Shown here in pieces: positions 43,049 through 50,722 of a stretch of DNA of 64,000 nt. A program made the position numbers and the translations under genes. The first letter of the stretch is position 1, and each line of letters opens with the position of its first letter. Location of the stretch: positions 60,402-124,401 of the forward strand of contig CAZPXH010000007.1 in the NCBI GenBank assembly GCA_964591085.1, written 5' to 3'. Source of the DNA: CAZPXH01 sp964591085 (GTDB lineage Bacteria > Spirochaetota > Spirochaetia > DSM-27196 > CAZPXH01). Below the pieces are notes generated by a model. That model saw nothing but the letters and a program-made list of their open reading frames with translations, searched no databases and was not told the DNA's origin.

Positions 43049-43171
43049 CTAGCGGTCTTCCCGGTCATCTCGGAGTCGCTTGAGCAGGGGCAACAGCACC
43101 TGGTCCAGCTGTGGCTTGAAGATGTAGCCGATTCCCACTCCAACGATCAGCGTGAACAGAAATCCAAACAT
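43049..43171 (-). CDS. Small single-helix membrane protein (40 residues)
   Basis: This short gene reads MFGFLFTLIVGVGIGYIF, then KPQLDQVLLPLLKRLRDDREDR: one transmembrane helix followed by a charged cytoplasmic helix. A GGAG site is spaced 6 bases before the ATG, and the ATG lies 3 bases after the HSP20 stop, so it is the second gene of that operon. A strong terminator follows. The glycine-rich helix suggests self-association. It could anchor the small heat-shock protein, which is conjecture. Confidence 0.7.
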   Translation of the reverse strand: MFGFLFTLIVGVGIGYIFKPQLDQVLLPLLKRLRDDREDR

Positions 43172-43174
43172 TGC

Positions 43175-43687
43175 TTACTCCCTCTCCTCTTCTCCGAGCT
43201 CAACCTCAACCTTTATTCCGGGCTCTTCCGACTTTTCGTCACGGGCCGGGACGGTCACTCGCAGGACGCCGTTGCGGAGAACCGCAGAGCTCTTGTCCTG
43301 TTCAAACTTGTCCTTGGGCACATAGTACTTCTGCTGCTCCATGTCCTTGAAGCGGATCCGCCGCTTGAAGGTCTGAAGGACTTCCGCCGTCTTGTACTCG
43401 TCCATGACCTTGGCCTCAATGACCATGTAGTCCCCGCGGAACTGGAGCTCGATGTCGTCCTGACGGAAGCCCGCCATCGCGAACTCAAACACCAGCGCGC
43501 GTTCCGGCGTGAGATAGATGTTTGCCGGCGGATAGGAATACGCGGGGTAGAAGTCGTGCTGCCCGCTCGCCCACCAGGGGCGCTTACCTTCACCGAAGAC
43601 TTCCGTGAATGCCTCCCGGATGTCCTCAGCCTGTTCAAAGATATCGTCCATGATGCGGCCGACATCCACAAACTGCCGTTCCTTCAT
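43175..43687 (-). CDS. HSP20/alpha-crystallin family small heat-shock protein
   Basis: A 170-residue protein. N-terminal helical part (VGRIMDDIFEQAEDIREAFTEVF), then an alpha-crystallin beta-sandwich (about 55-160: LVFEFAMAGFRQDDIELQFRGDYMVIEAK and VLRNGVLRVTVPARD). The NGVLRV stretch matches the conserved GVLxxxxP strand. The insert FKRRIRFKDMEQQKYYVPKDKF is longer than usual. AGGAGG lies 7 bases before the ATG at 43687. The tail is very acidic. It is expected to be an ATP-independent holdase. Confidence 0.85.
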   Translation of the reverse strand: MKERQFVDVGRIMDDIFEQAEDIREAFTEVFGEGKRPWWASGQHDFYPAYSYPPANIYLTPERALVFEFAMAGFRQDDIELQFRGDYMVIEAKVMDEYKTAEVLQTFKRRIRFKDMEQQKYYVPKDKFEQDKSSAVLRNGVLRVTVPARDEKSEEPGIKVEVELGEEERE

Positions 43688-43787
43688 GAGGAACCTCCTC
43701 GGGGGAACCGCCATTCGCTGGCGCTTCCTGTCATGGCCCCGCGAATGCGGCGACCCGATGGCCCCGTACCGAGCGCCATCACGCTAC

Positions 43788-43816
43788 AAAATACCGCCAC
43801 TGCGGCCTGTCGTCAG
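43788..43816 (-). promoter_or_regulatory. Possible promoter of the HSP20 operon
   Basis: On the minus strand CTGACG (43816-43811), a 17-base spacer and TATTTT (43793-43788), each 4 of 6. The predicted leader is about 95 bases. No CIRCE or ROSE-like element was recognised in it. Confidence 0.33.
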
Positions 43817-43867
43817 TACTCTCCGCTTGTTTGGCGGCCGCCCGACCTCCATACTTCCGGACCTGTG

Positions 43868-44662
43868 ATGATTCTGTTTTTGGGTGAGATTGTGGGAAAG
43901 CCCGGAGTCTACGCCGTCAAGACCGGCCTGGAAACGCTGCGCGAGCGCTATCGTCCGGACTTCATCATCGCCAACGGAGATGGAGCAACGGGCGGTTTTG
44001 GGATCGGCCGGAGCCACGCTGCGTACCTCCACAAGCTCGGGATCAATGCGATTACCTCCGGTGACCAGGTCTATTTCAAGAAGGACATGGTCGATACCTT
44101 GCGGAATGGCACGATGGTGCTTCGGCCGGCGAACCTATCGCATGCAAGCCCGGGGCGCGGCTGGCGAACCTACCGCAGTGACTCCGGGACGGTTGCCGTC
44201 ATCAGCATGCTGGGACAGGCCGGACCCGCTCGGAGCCCGGCGAACAACCCCTTCACCTATCTCCCGGAGCTGGTGCAACGCGTGCCGGAAGACGCCGCTG
44301 CGGTCGTCCTGGACTTCCACGCCATTACCACGGCGGAAAAAGAGGCGATGTGCGTTGTGGGTGCGGATCTGGTCACCGCCGTCATCGGGACCGGGCAGCG
44401 GAGTCTTTCTGCGCGAGCCTATCCCACCGGGGGAAGCGGCTGTGGTATCGTGGATGCAGGACGCTGCGGCAGCGTGCTTTCGGTTGCCGGACTGGACCCG
44501 GAGCGGGAGATCGAACGGTTGACCAGCAGAAGGCCAATCCGCAGTGCAGAAAGCTGGGAAGGCCTGGAGCTGCAGGGTGTTGTGATATCCGTGACGGACC
44601 GCAGGACCGCAGAAATCACGGACGTCGTTCGGCTTCCCGTGGAGGCACCGAAGGATGCGTGA
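43868..44662 (+). CDS. YmdB-like metallophosphoesterase homologue with altered active site
   Basis: A 264-residue protein aligning along its length with the YmdB/TIGR00282 phosphodiesterase family (B. subtilis YmdB, a 2',3'-cyclic nucleotide enzyme). Expected metal ligands are changed. LGEIVGKPG has Glu for Asp8; IIANGDGATGG lacks the Glu-Asn pair; TSGDQVYFKKD replaces the GNH motif; IGTGQRSLS replaces the GTHTH motif. Only the His of DFHAITTAEK is kept. It is probably a non-catalytic paralogue. ATG 43868 is taken as the start with GTG 43865 adjacent. It overlaps the RseC-like gene by 8 bases. Confidence 0.75.
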   Translation: MILFLGEIVGKPGVYAVKTGLETLRERYRPDFIIANGDGATGGFGIGRSHAAYLHKLGINAITSGDQVYFKKDMVDTLRNGTMVLRPANLSHASPGRGWRTYRSDSGTVAVISMLGQAGPARSPANNPFTYLPELVQRVPEDAAAVVLDFHAITTAEKEAMCVVGADLVTAVIGTGQRSLSARAYPTGGSGCGIVDAGRCGSVLSVAGLDPEREIERLTSRRPIRSAESWEGLELQGVVISVTDRRTAEITDVVRLPVEAPKDA

Positions 44663-45128
44663 AACCGCAATTGTCATGGGTCTGGACGGAGACAAGGCTC
44701 TCCTGCGCTGCTCCAATGAAGCCTGTGACAGCTGCTCCACTCTCTACTGCAAACCGGACACCCGCACCTTTCCTGCGCGGAACGGCACCGGCTCCGAACT
44801 CAAGCTCTTTGACGAGGTGGAGGTCTACGCAGATCCCCGGCGGTCCATCCTCGCCGGGTTTCACGTGCTGGTGGTTCCGCTGCTGCTCTTTGGCGCAGGC
44901 GTGATGATTGGCACCCGGCTACCCGTTGTGCTGCCGGAGCTTGCTTCAGTGCTCCTGGGGTTTGCCGGTCTGGGGTTCGGCTTCCTGCTGGCCAGGTTGC
45001 GGTATCGGAGTGGCCGGCCCCAGGAGCTCCCGGAGGTCGTCACAATTCTCCGCAGTGGCCCGCGGATGCACCCGCTTCAGATGGCGGAAGGGTCAGACGG
45101 CCAGTCTCGGGCCGTCCACTCGGAGTAG
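44655..45128 (+). CDS. RseC/MucC-type membrane protein
   Basis: A 157-residue protein. The cytoplasmic N-terminus has the Cys cluster CSNEACDSCSTLYC typical of SoxR-reducing/RseC family proteins. Two transmembrane helices follow (VLVVPLLLFGAGVMIG and LASVLLGFAGLGFGFLLA). RseC-type proteins accompany Rnf-like electron transfer or sigma-E regulation; the partner here is unknown. Its last 52 bases lie antisense to lipB. Confidence 0.75.
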   Translation: MRETAIVMGLDGDKALLRCSNEACDSCSTLYCKPDTRTFPARNGTGSELKLFDEVEVYADPRRSILAGFHVLVVPLLLFGAGVMIGTRLPVVLPELASVLLGFAGLGFGFLLARLRYRSGRPQELPEVVTILRSGPRMHPLQMAEGSDGQSRAVHSE

Positions 45129-45766
45129 CCGAACAGCTCGGATATCAGGTCGGCCGTCGCCCCTCGGATTGCCTCCATGTCCGGAAGTGCTCCGGTCAGA
45201 GCCTCAACCGAGGTTTGGCCACGGTCACGAATACCGCAGGGTACGATCCAGCCGAAGTGAGCCAGGTCGGGCGAGAGATTCCACGCGAAACCGTGAAAGG
45301 TCACGCGCTCCCGGATGGCGATCCCGACCGCAGCAACCTTATCCGCGCCGACCCACACCCCGGGGTGCTCTTCATCCCGGCTTCCATGGATACCGAACCA
45401 CCGCTGCAGTCCCTGGACAATGATTTCTTCCATTCGCCACACAAACTGGCGGACCCGTCGCTGATGCTCGGCGAGATCCACAATGAAGTAGCCAACCAGT
45501 TGCCCGGGCCCGTGGTAGGTCACCTCTCCGCCGCGCTCAATCCGGACGATGTCAGCGCCGGCATCTTCCAGGGTTTCCCGGGTTGCAAGGATGTCCGAGT
45601 CTTGTGCGCGGCGCCCGAGCGTGATCACCGGCGGATGCTCCAGCAGGATGACAGTATCCGGAATCCGGCCTCCCTTCCGCGCTGTGTGCAAGGAGTGCTG
45701 GACCGCCAAGGCTTCCCGGTAGGGAATCGCGCCCTGCGGCATCATGACGTGAAGGCTGCCGGGCAT
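45077..45766 (-). CDS. lipB: Octanoyltransferase LipB
   Basis: A 229-residue enzyme transferring octanoyl from acyl carrier protein to lipoyl domains. RGGEVTYHGPGQLVGYFIVDL is the core, GVWVGADKVAAVGIAI supplies the Lys and GWIVPCGIRD the catalytic Cys. Its start codon shares one base with the cheB stop, making it the third gene of a cheR-cheB-lipB run. LipA was not seen in the window. Confidence 0.93.
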   Translation of the reverse strand: MPGSLHVMMPQGAIPYREALAVQHSLHTARKGGRIPDTVILLEHPPVITLGRRAQDSDILATRETLEDAGADIVRIERGGEVTYHGPGQLVGYFIVDLAEHQRRVRQFVWRMEEIIVQGLQRWFGIHGSRDEEHPGVWVGADKVAAVGIAIRERVTFHGFAWNLSPDLAHFGWIVPCGIRDRGQTSVEALTGALPDMEAIRGATADLISELFGYSEWTARDWPSDPSAI

Positions 45767-46902
45767 CAGCTGCGCTGGCCCTCAACAACTCCCGAGATCT
45801 CCGCGGCGATTCGCTCCAGGGGCACCTGGCGCGCAATGAAGCCGTTCTCGTATGCAACGCGAGGCATCCCATAGACCACCGAACTTGCCTCGTCCTGTCC
45901 GATGGTGATCCCGCCCTGCGTGTGGATTGAGCCAATCTCGAACGCTCCGTCCCTTCCCATCCCGGTCATGATCACTGCCAGCGCGTGGTTTCCGTAGACC
46001 TCTGCAATGGAGCGGAACAGCACCCCGGCAGATGGGCGATGGCCATTCACCGGATCAGTCTGCATGACCCGAGCCTTGGCTACGCCGGCTTCCCGAACAA
46101 CCGAAAGGTGGTAATCACCAGGCGCAACCAGTGCGACGTTGGGTTCCAGGCGTTCGCCGTCCACCGCTTCCCGAACGGTGATCTCCGAGATTCGGTCCAG
46201 ACTCTCGGCGAACTCCCGCGTGAAACCGGCAGGCATGTGCTGGACAATGAGGAACGGCACGCCGAGCGATGGTTTGAGCTCGGGCAGGACCTGCCGCAGA
46301 GCATTGGGACCGCCGGTGGAAATGCCGAGAGCAACCACCTCAATCCGCCCGGGCTTCTGCCGCGGCTCAATGCGTGGAGGCGGAGCAGTCGGGGGGGCAG
46401 CCGGGCGAGCCCGCAGCAATACCGCTGCCGGTGAGGCTGATTTGCGTGAATCGGGAGCAACTGCCGTAGCGCTCTCCGGATGCACCTCGCGGAACTTCAG
46501 TCCGTACCCGCGGACCATACTCTGCAGTTGCTCCGCCACGGCTTCAATGTCCAGCGAGATACTACCGGACGGCTTGGGGATGAAGTCAGACGCTCCCAGT
46601 CCCAGCGCCTCCATGGTGATCTGTGCGCCGCGCTGTGCAATGCTGGAAAGCACTATCACCGGCATCTCCCAGCCCTGCTGCTTCCGGTGCTGGAGAAACT
46701 GCACGCCGGTCATTGTCGGCATCTCCAAGTCCAGAACAATGACTTCCGGTTTGAGCTTGGGAATCTTCTCCACGGCAAACTGTCCATTCATCGCGGTGCC
46801 GACAACCACCAGGTCATCCGAGTCGTTGATAATCCGGCTTACCAGATTTCGCATCAGGGCAGAATCATCAACGACCAAAACGCGTATGGGCTCTGTTGCC
46901 AT
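45766..46902 (-). CDS. cheB: Chemotaxis protein-glutamate methylesterase CheB
   Basis: A 378-residue response-regulator enzyme. The receiver domain has VLVVDDSALMRNLV, EVIVLDLEMPTMTG with the phospho-acceptor Asp, and IVLSSIAQRG. A proline-rich linker (about 130-180) leads to the methylesterase domain with ISTGGPNALR (Ser), VQHMPAGFTREFAE (His) and VIMTGMGRDGAFE (Asp). It removes methyl groups from chemoreceptors and may deamidate them. It follows cheR immediately, indicating joint adaptation control. Confidence 0.95.
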   Translation of the reverse strand: MATEPIRVLVVDDSALMRNLVSRIINDSDDLVVVGTAMNGQFAVEKIPKLKPEVIVLDLEMPTMTGVQFLQHRKQQGWEMPVIVLSSIAQRGAQITMEALGLGASDFIPKPSGSISLDIEAVAEQLQSMVRGYGLKFREVHPESATAVAPDSRKSASPAAVLLRARPAAPPTAPPPRIEPRQKPGRIEVVALGISTGGPNALRQVLPELKPSLGVPFLIVQHMPAGFTREFAESLDRISEITVREAVDGERLEPNVALVAPGDYHLSVVREAGVAKARVMQTDPVNGHRPSAGVLFRSIAEVYGNHALAVIMTGMGRDGAFEIGSIHTQGGITIGQDEASSVVYGMPRVAYENGFIARQVPLERIAAEISGVVEGQRS

Positions 46903-47712
46903 TCAGTTCTTCCGGTAGATCACGGCCCAGTCAGTTCTGAGAAACTCGAATTTCGTCTCCATGCCGAACAGGGATTCCGAGTGGCCAATGAAAAGGAACG
47001 AATCCGGCGACAGGACGTTGTAGAAGCGGTCCACCACCTGCTTCTGAGCCGGCGCGTCAAAGTAGATGAGAACATTCCGGCAGAAGACCACGTCCAGGCT
47101 GGCAAGCCCGGGATCGTGCTTGAGGTTGTTGTAGTAGAACTTGATGCGGTTCTTCACATCCGGAATCACCTGGTAACCGTCTCCCTTCTGAAGGAAGTAG
47201 CGCTGCAGGTAGTGCTCCGGGACGCCGTTGACCCTTGTCTGCGGGTAGAAGCCTTCCATCCCGATCATCAGCGATTTCAGGCTGAGGTCCGAGCCGGCAA
47301 TTTCAAAGTCGTAGCCCGCCGGCAGCTTGTCCAGCAGGACCATTGCAAGGGAGTAGGGCTCTTCCCCGGTGGAGCAGCCAGCGCTCCACATCCGGATCTT
47401 CTTGTCACCGATGGCCTTCTTCTTCACCAGGTAGGGAATCACGTAGTTCTCAAAGGTCTGGAAGTGGGCGGTGTTCCGGAAGAAGCGCGTGAGATTGGTG
47501 GTCACTGCATCCAGCAGCGACTTCAGCTCACCGTCGTTTCCCTGGATCTTGTTGTAGTAGTCGGAGACAGTGTTGAGCTCTGCCCGCTTCACCCGTTCGC
47601 GCAGGCGGCTTTCGAGGATAGATCGATTGGACTCGGAAAAGTGAATTCCGCTCTCGTTGTAGATCAGCTGGCGGAATCGCTCGAAGTCGGTTTCGGTAAG
47701 GAACTCACCCAT
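46903..47712 (-). CDS. cheR: Chemotaxis receptor methyltransferase CheR
   Basis: A 269-residue SAM-dependent methyltransferase. The N-terminal helical domain (TETDFERFRQLIYNESGIHF) precedes the catalytic domain. That has RFFRNTAHFQTFENYVIP, RMWSAGCSTGEEPYSLAM for SAM, VFCRNVLIYFD and SPDSFLFIGHSESLF. It methylates glutamates of chemoreceptors. The ATG at 47712 matches the family start. It opens the operon with cheB and lipB. No receptor or CheA/W is in the window. Confidence 0.95.
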   Translation of the reverse strand: MGEFLTETDFERFRQLIYNESGIHFSESNRSILESRLRERVKRAELNTVSDYYNKIQGNDGELKSLLDAVTTNLTRFFRNTAHFQTFENYVIPYLVKKKAIGDKKIRMWSAGCSTGEEPYSLAMVLLDKLPAGYDFEIAGSDLSLKSLMIGMEGFYPQTRVNGVPEHYLQRYFLQKGDGYQVIPDVKNRIKFYYNNLKHDPGLASLDVVFCRNVLIYFDAPAQKQVVDRFYNVLSPDSFLFIGHSESLFGMETKFEFLRTDWAVIYRKN

Positions 47713-47764
47713 GGACAACTCTACCAACAGTGTACCCAATAACGTGGATCTGAACGAGGCTTCG

Positions 47765-47793
47765 TTGACAGGGTGGAGCGGCCTTCCAATAAT
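47765..47793 (+). promoter_or_regulatory. Near-consensus sigma-70 promoter of pyrG, leaderless
   Basis: TTGACA (6 of 6) at 47765-47770, an exact 17-base spacer and AATAAT (5 of 6) at 47788-47793. The -10 box ends 8 bases before the GTG at 47802, which predicts transcription starting at the initiation codon. No ribosome-binding site is seen. This is the strongest promoter match in the window. Confidence 0.6.
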
Positions 47794-47801
47794 CGCCCCG
47801 C

Positions 47802-49406
47802 GTGGAGAAATACGTCTTTGTAACCGGGGGCGTTCTGTCCGGCATTGGCAAGGGACTCGCCGCCGCGTCGCTGGGCAGTCTCCTCGAGAGCCATGGTCTG
47901 TCCGTGGCGATGGTCAAGATCGATCCCTACATCAACGTGGACGCCGGGACCATGAGCCCGTTTCAGCACGGTGAGGTCTACGTGACCGATGACGGCGCGG
48001 AGACGGATCTAGACCTGGGCAACTACTCTCGCTTCACGTCTTCCCGGCTTGGCCGGGCGAACTCCATTACCACCGGCCAGGTCTACCAGGAAGTAATCCA
48101 GCGCGAGCGGGAAGGCCGCTATCTGGGGCGTACCGTACAGGTCATCCCGCACATCACGGATCGGATCAAGCAGCGGATCCGCGCGCTCGGCATCGACGTG
48201 GACGTCACCATCATTGAGGTTGGCGGTACGGTTGGAGACATTGAGGGTGTACCGTTTCTGGAAGCCGCCCGCCAGATGCGTCAGGACCTGGGGCCGTCAA
48301 ACGTCCTGTACGTGCACCTCACACTCGTCCCCGAAGTGGCCGGCCACGAACTGAAAACCAAGCCTACGCAGCACTCGGTGCGGGAACTGCGCGAAATCGG
48401 CTTGCAGCCGGATGTGCTGATCTGCCGCGCGCCCTTCCCGGTGCCCGGAGACTTGCGCCGAAAGATTGCGCTTTTCACCAGTGTTGATGTTGATGCCGTG
48501 ATCTCCGCCCACGACGTGCAGGACACCATCTACGAGATCCCGCTTCTGTATCGTGACCAGCGCCTGGATGAAATTGTCATTCAACGCCTGGGGCTCAGCG
48601 CAGGCGAGGCAAGCCTGGAGGACTGGAAACAGGTAGTAGAGCGCTTTCGCGGTGCTGAGCGCGTGGTGCGGATTGCAATGGTGGGCAAGTACATTGAGCT
48701 CGCGGACGCCTACAAGTCGGTGGATGAGGCCCTCATGCACGCCGGAATCGCAAACGATGTGCGGGTGAAGCTCATCAAGATTGACAGCGAGCGCATGGAA
48801 AAGGATGGGCTATCGCCCAAGGATCGTTTTGCCGGAATCAACGGAATCCTGGTTCCCGGCGGCTTCGGGAGCCGCGGAATTCCGGGGATGATCGTGGCGG
48901 CAGAGTTCGCCCGCAGCCACGGGGTCCCCTACCTTGGCCTGTGCTTGGGACTACAGGTGATGGTGATTGAGTTTGCCCGCGCTGTGGCGGGCCTGGCGGA
49001 CGCCGACAGCACCGAGTTCTCGCCGGCCACTCCACACCCGGTGGTGAGCCTCCTGGAGGAGCAGATTAACGTGCAGAACTACGGTGGAACCATGCGGCTT
49101 GGCCGGAGCGAGACCGTGCTGATCAAGGGCACGCTCACCGCCCGCGCCTACGGGAGGGAGAGCATCCACGAGCGCCATCGCCACCGCTACGAGGTCTCCA
49201 ACGAGTACCGTGGACCTCTGCAGGAGGCGGGATTGATAGTGGCGGGTCACACTCCGGACGGAGCACTCGTTGAAGCGGTGGAGTGGCCGGATCATCCCTT
49301 TGGAGTTGGCGTTCAGTTCCATCCGGAGTTCCAGTCGCGCCCGGTACAGCCCCACGCTCTGTTCCGCGCCTTTATTGCCGCGGCGTCGAGGCATGCCGGT
49401 AGCTGA
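47802..49406 (+). CDS. pyrG: CTP synthase
   Basis: A 534-residue amidotransferase making CTP from UTP, ATP and glutamine. The synthetase half begins with FVTGGVLSGIGKGLAAASLG, the ATP site (family usually VVSSLGKG). It also has KIDPYINVDAGTMSPFQHGEV. The class I glutaminase half has YLGLCLGLQVMVIEFAR with the catalytic Cys and FGVGVQFHPEFQSRP with His and Glu. The GTG at 47802 is the right start by family length. It opens a run of genes through lptB and beyond. Confidence 0.95.
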   Translation: MEKYVFVTGGVLSGIGKGLAAASLGSLLESHGLSVAMVKIDPYINVDAGTMSPFQHGEVYVTDDGAETDLDLGNYSRFTSSRLGRANSITTGQVYQEVIQREREGRYLGRTVQVIPHITDRIKQRIRALGIDVDVTIIEVGGTVGDIEGVPFLEAARQMRQDLGPSNVLYVHLTLVPEVAGHELKTKPTQHSVRELREIGLQPDVLICRAPFPVPGDLRRKIALFTSVDVDAVISAHDVQDTIYEIPLLYRDQRLDEIVIQRLGLSAGEASLEDWKQVVERFRGAERVVRIAMVGKYIELADAYKSVDEALMHAGIANDVRVKLIKIDSERMEKDGLSPKDRFAGINGILVPGGFGSRGIPGMIVAAEFARSHGVPYLGLCLGLQVMVIEFARAVAGLADADSTEFSPATPHPVVSLLEEQINVQNYGGTMRLGRSETVLIKGTLTARAYGRESIHERHRHRYEVSNEYRGPLQEAGLIVAGHTPDGALVEAVEWPDHPFGVGVQFHPEFQSRPVQPHALFRAFIAAASRHAGS

Positions 49407-49407
49407 A

Positions 49408-50037
49408 ATGAGTTCTTGTACCCCACGGGCTCCGTGCCCGACCCTGCTCTTCCTTGCCGCGCTCCTTGCCGGCTGCAGCTTTGACTACAGCGCTGCCTCC
49501 CTGTCTGATGAGCTTTCAGAGAGCGTTCCTGACTACGAAATCTTCACGGTCCGACAACAGATTGTCCGGGATGGCGGAGTTCTGTTGGTAATAGATGCTG
49601 AGTCCGCGCGCTGGTTTGCAGATACAGATACTCAGGAGCTGGACGGAGTCACGTTCCGAGAGCTGGATTCCGACGGGAGCACCAGGAGCGAAGGGACCGC
49701 CGGTCAGGCCCGGGTCAATGCCACCACCGAGGCGCTCTCGCTTTCCGGAGGCGTTGTATTCCGCAGCCTCTCTGATGACAGGACCATCACAGCGGAGGCT
49801 CTGGACTGGGATCCGGAAGCGGAAACCCTCACCGCGCCGCCGGAAACCGAGGTAAGTGTGGCTATCGGAGACGGCAATCGTGTAAGCGGTGTAAGGTTCA
49901 GCGCGAATCTCCGCACCCAGAACTTTGTCTTTGCAGGGCCGGTCACGGGCGAGTTCACGGACGCCGACGAGACTAATGACTCCGAGCAAGCCGACCAGAC
50001 ACGTGCCCCAGAAGATAGCGGGTCCACCGATGGCTGA
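49408..50037 (+). CDS. lptC: LptC-like lipoprotein
   Basis: A 209-residue protein with the lipobox LAALLAGCSFD (Cys near residue 20). It is followed by beta-strand repeats of the LptC/OstA-like jellyroll (VRQQIVRDGGVLLVIDAESARW and SLSGGVVFRSLSDDRTITAEALDWD). LptC normally is a single-pass inner-membrane protein; a lipoprotein anchor is a known variation. Overlap with lptA and linkage to lptB support a role in transporting a lipopolysaccharide-like lipid. It starts one base after the pyrG stop. Confidence 0.72.
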   Translation: MSSCTPRAPCPTLLFLAALLAGCSFDYSAASLSDELSESVPDYEIFTVRQQIVRDGGVLLVIDAESARWFADTDTQELDGVTFRELDSDGSTRSEGTAGQARVNATTEALSLSGGVVFRSLSDDRTITAEALDWDPEAETLTAPPETEVSVAIGDGNRVSGVRFSANLRTQNFVFAGPVTGEFTDADETNDSEQADQTRAPEDSGSTDG

Positions 50038-50722
50038 TTCCGCCGCGGCACGTGCTGCCCCCATTGTGCTTCTGTCCCTGCTGCTTTGCAGTCCACTTGT
50101 TGCGCAGGAGGCTGCTTCCATCCGCTATAGCGGGGATCGGCAAGATACAGCCTTTGCCGAGGGCCGCGAGCGTACCATTCTCTCCGGAAACGTGGAGATT
50201 GAAACCGACGGAATCCAGATCTCCGCAGACCGGGTGACGCTCTTCGGTTCGGATTTCACGTTTTTGGTTGCTGAAGGCAACCTGTTCATTCAGGACCGCG
50301 AGCGGGGACTCTTTCTGTCCGGGGATCGACTGTTCTACGACCGCGAACGGGACATCGCGCGGGTGGAAGGCGGGGCTGCGATGGAAGACCGCGAAAACGA
50401 GGTGGTGGTTCGCGCCGAGGTCATTGAGAGCCGGAACGAGGAAGAGCTCGCGATCTTTCAGATAGCGGTGCGGATCTTCGGGCGCGACTGGACCACCCGG
50501 TCCGAGTTTGCCCGATTTGACCGAGGGAAGGACCAGCTCTACCTGACCGGTCTGCCCCTTGTGGTCTTTGAGGGCGATGAGTACCGCGCCCGCGAGATCC
50601 GCGTGGATACCGAAAGCAACGACATTGAGCTTGTGGGAAGAGTTGCAGGAAGCCTCAGCACCGGCTCTGACGAGCCCGACGAATCGACGCAGGACCGTCC
50701 AGCGGAAGGTGACGAGCAGTGA
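50030..50722 (+). CDS. lptA: OstA/LptA-like periplasmic lipid-export protein
   Basis: A 230-residue protein with a signal peptide (APIVLLSLLLCSPLVAQE). The mature part consists of OstA-type beta-strand repeats: GNVEIETDGIQISADRVTLFG, EGNLFIQDRERGLFLSGDRLFYD and GGAAMEDRENEVVVRAEVIES. LptA forms the bridge carrying lipid across the periplasm. It overlaps both lptC (8 bases) and lptB (4 bases). The C-terminus is acidic and low-complexity. Confidence 0.8.
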   Translation: MADSAAARAAPIVLLSLLLCSPLVAQEAASIRYSGDRQDTAFAEGRERTILSGNVEIETDGIQISADRVTLFGSDFTFLVAEGNLFIQDRERGLFLSGDRLFYDRERDIARVEGGAAMEDRENEVVVRAEVIESRNEEELAIFQIAVRIFGRDWTTRSEFARFDRGKDQLYLTGLPLVVFEGDEYRAREIRVDTESNDIELVGRVAGSLSTGSDEPDESTQDRPAEGDEQ

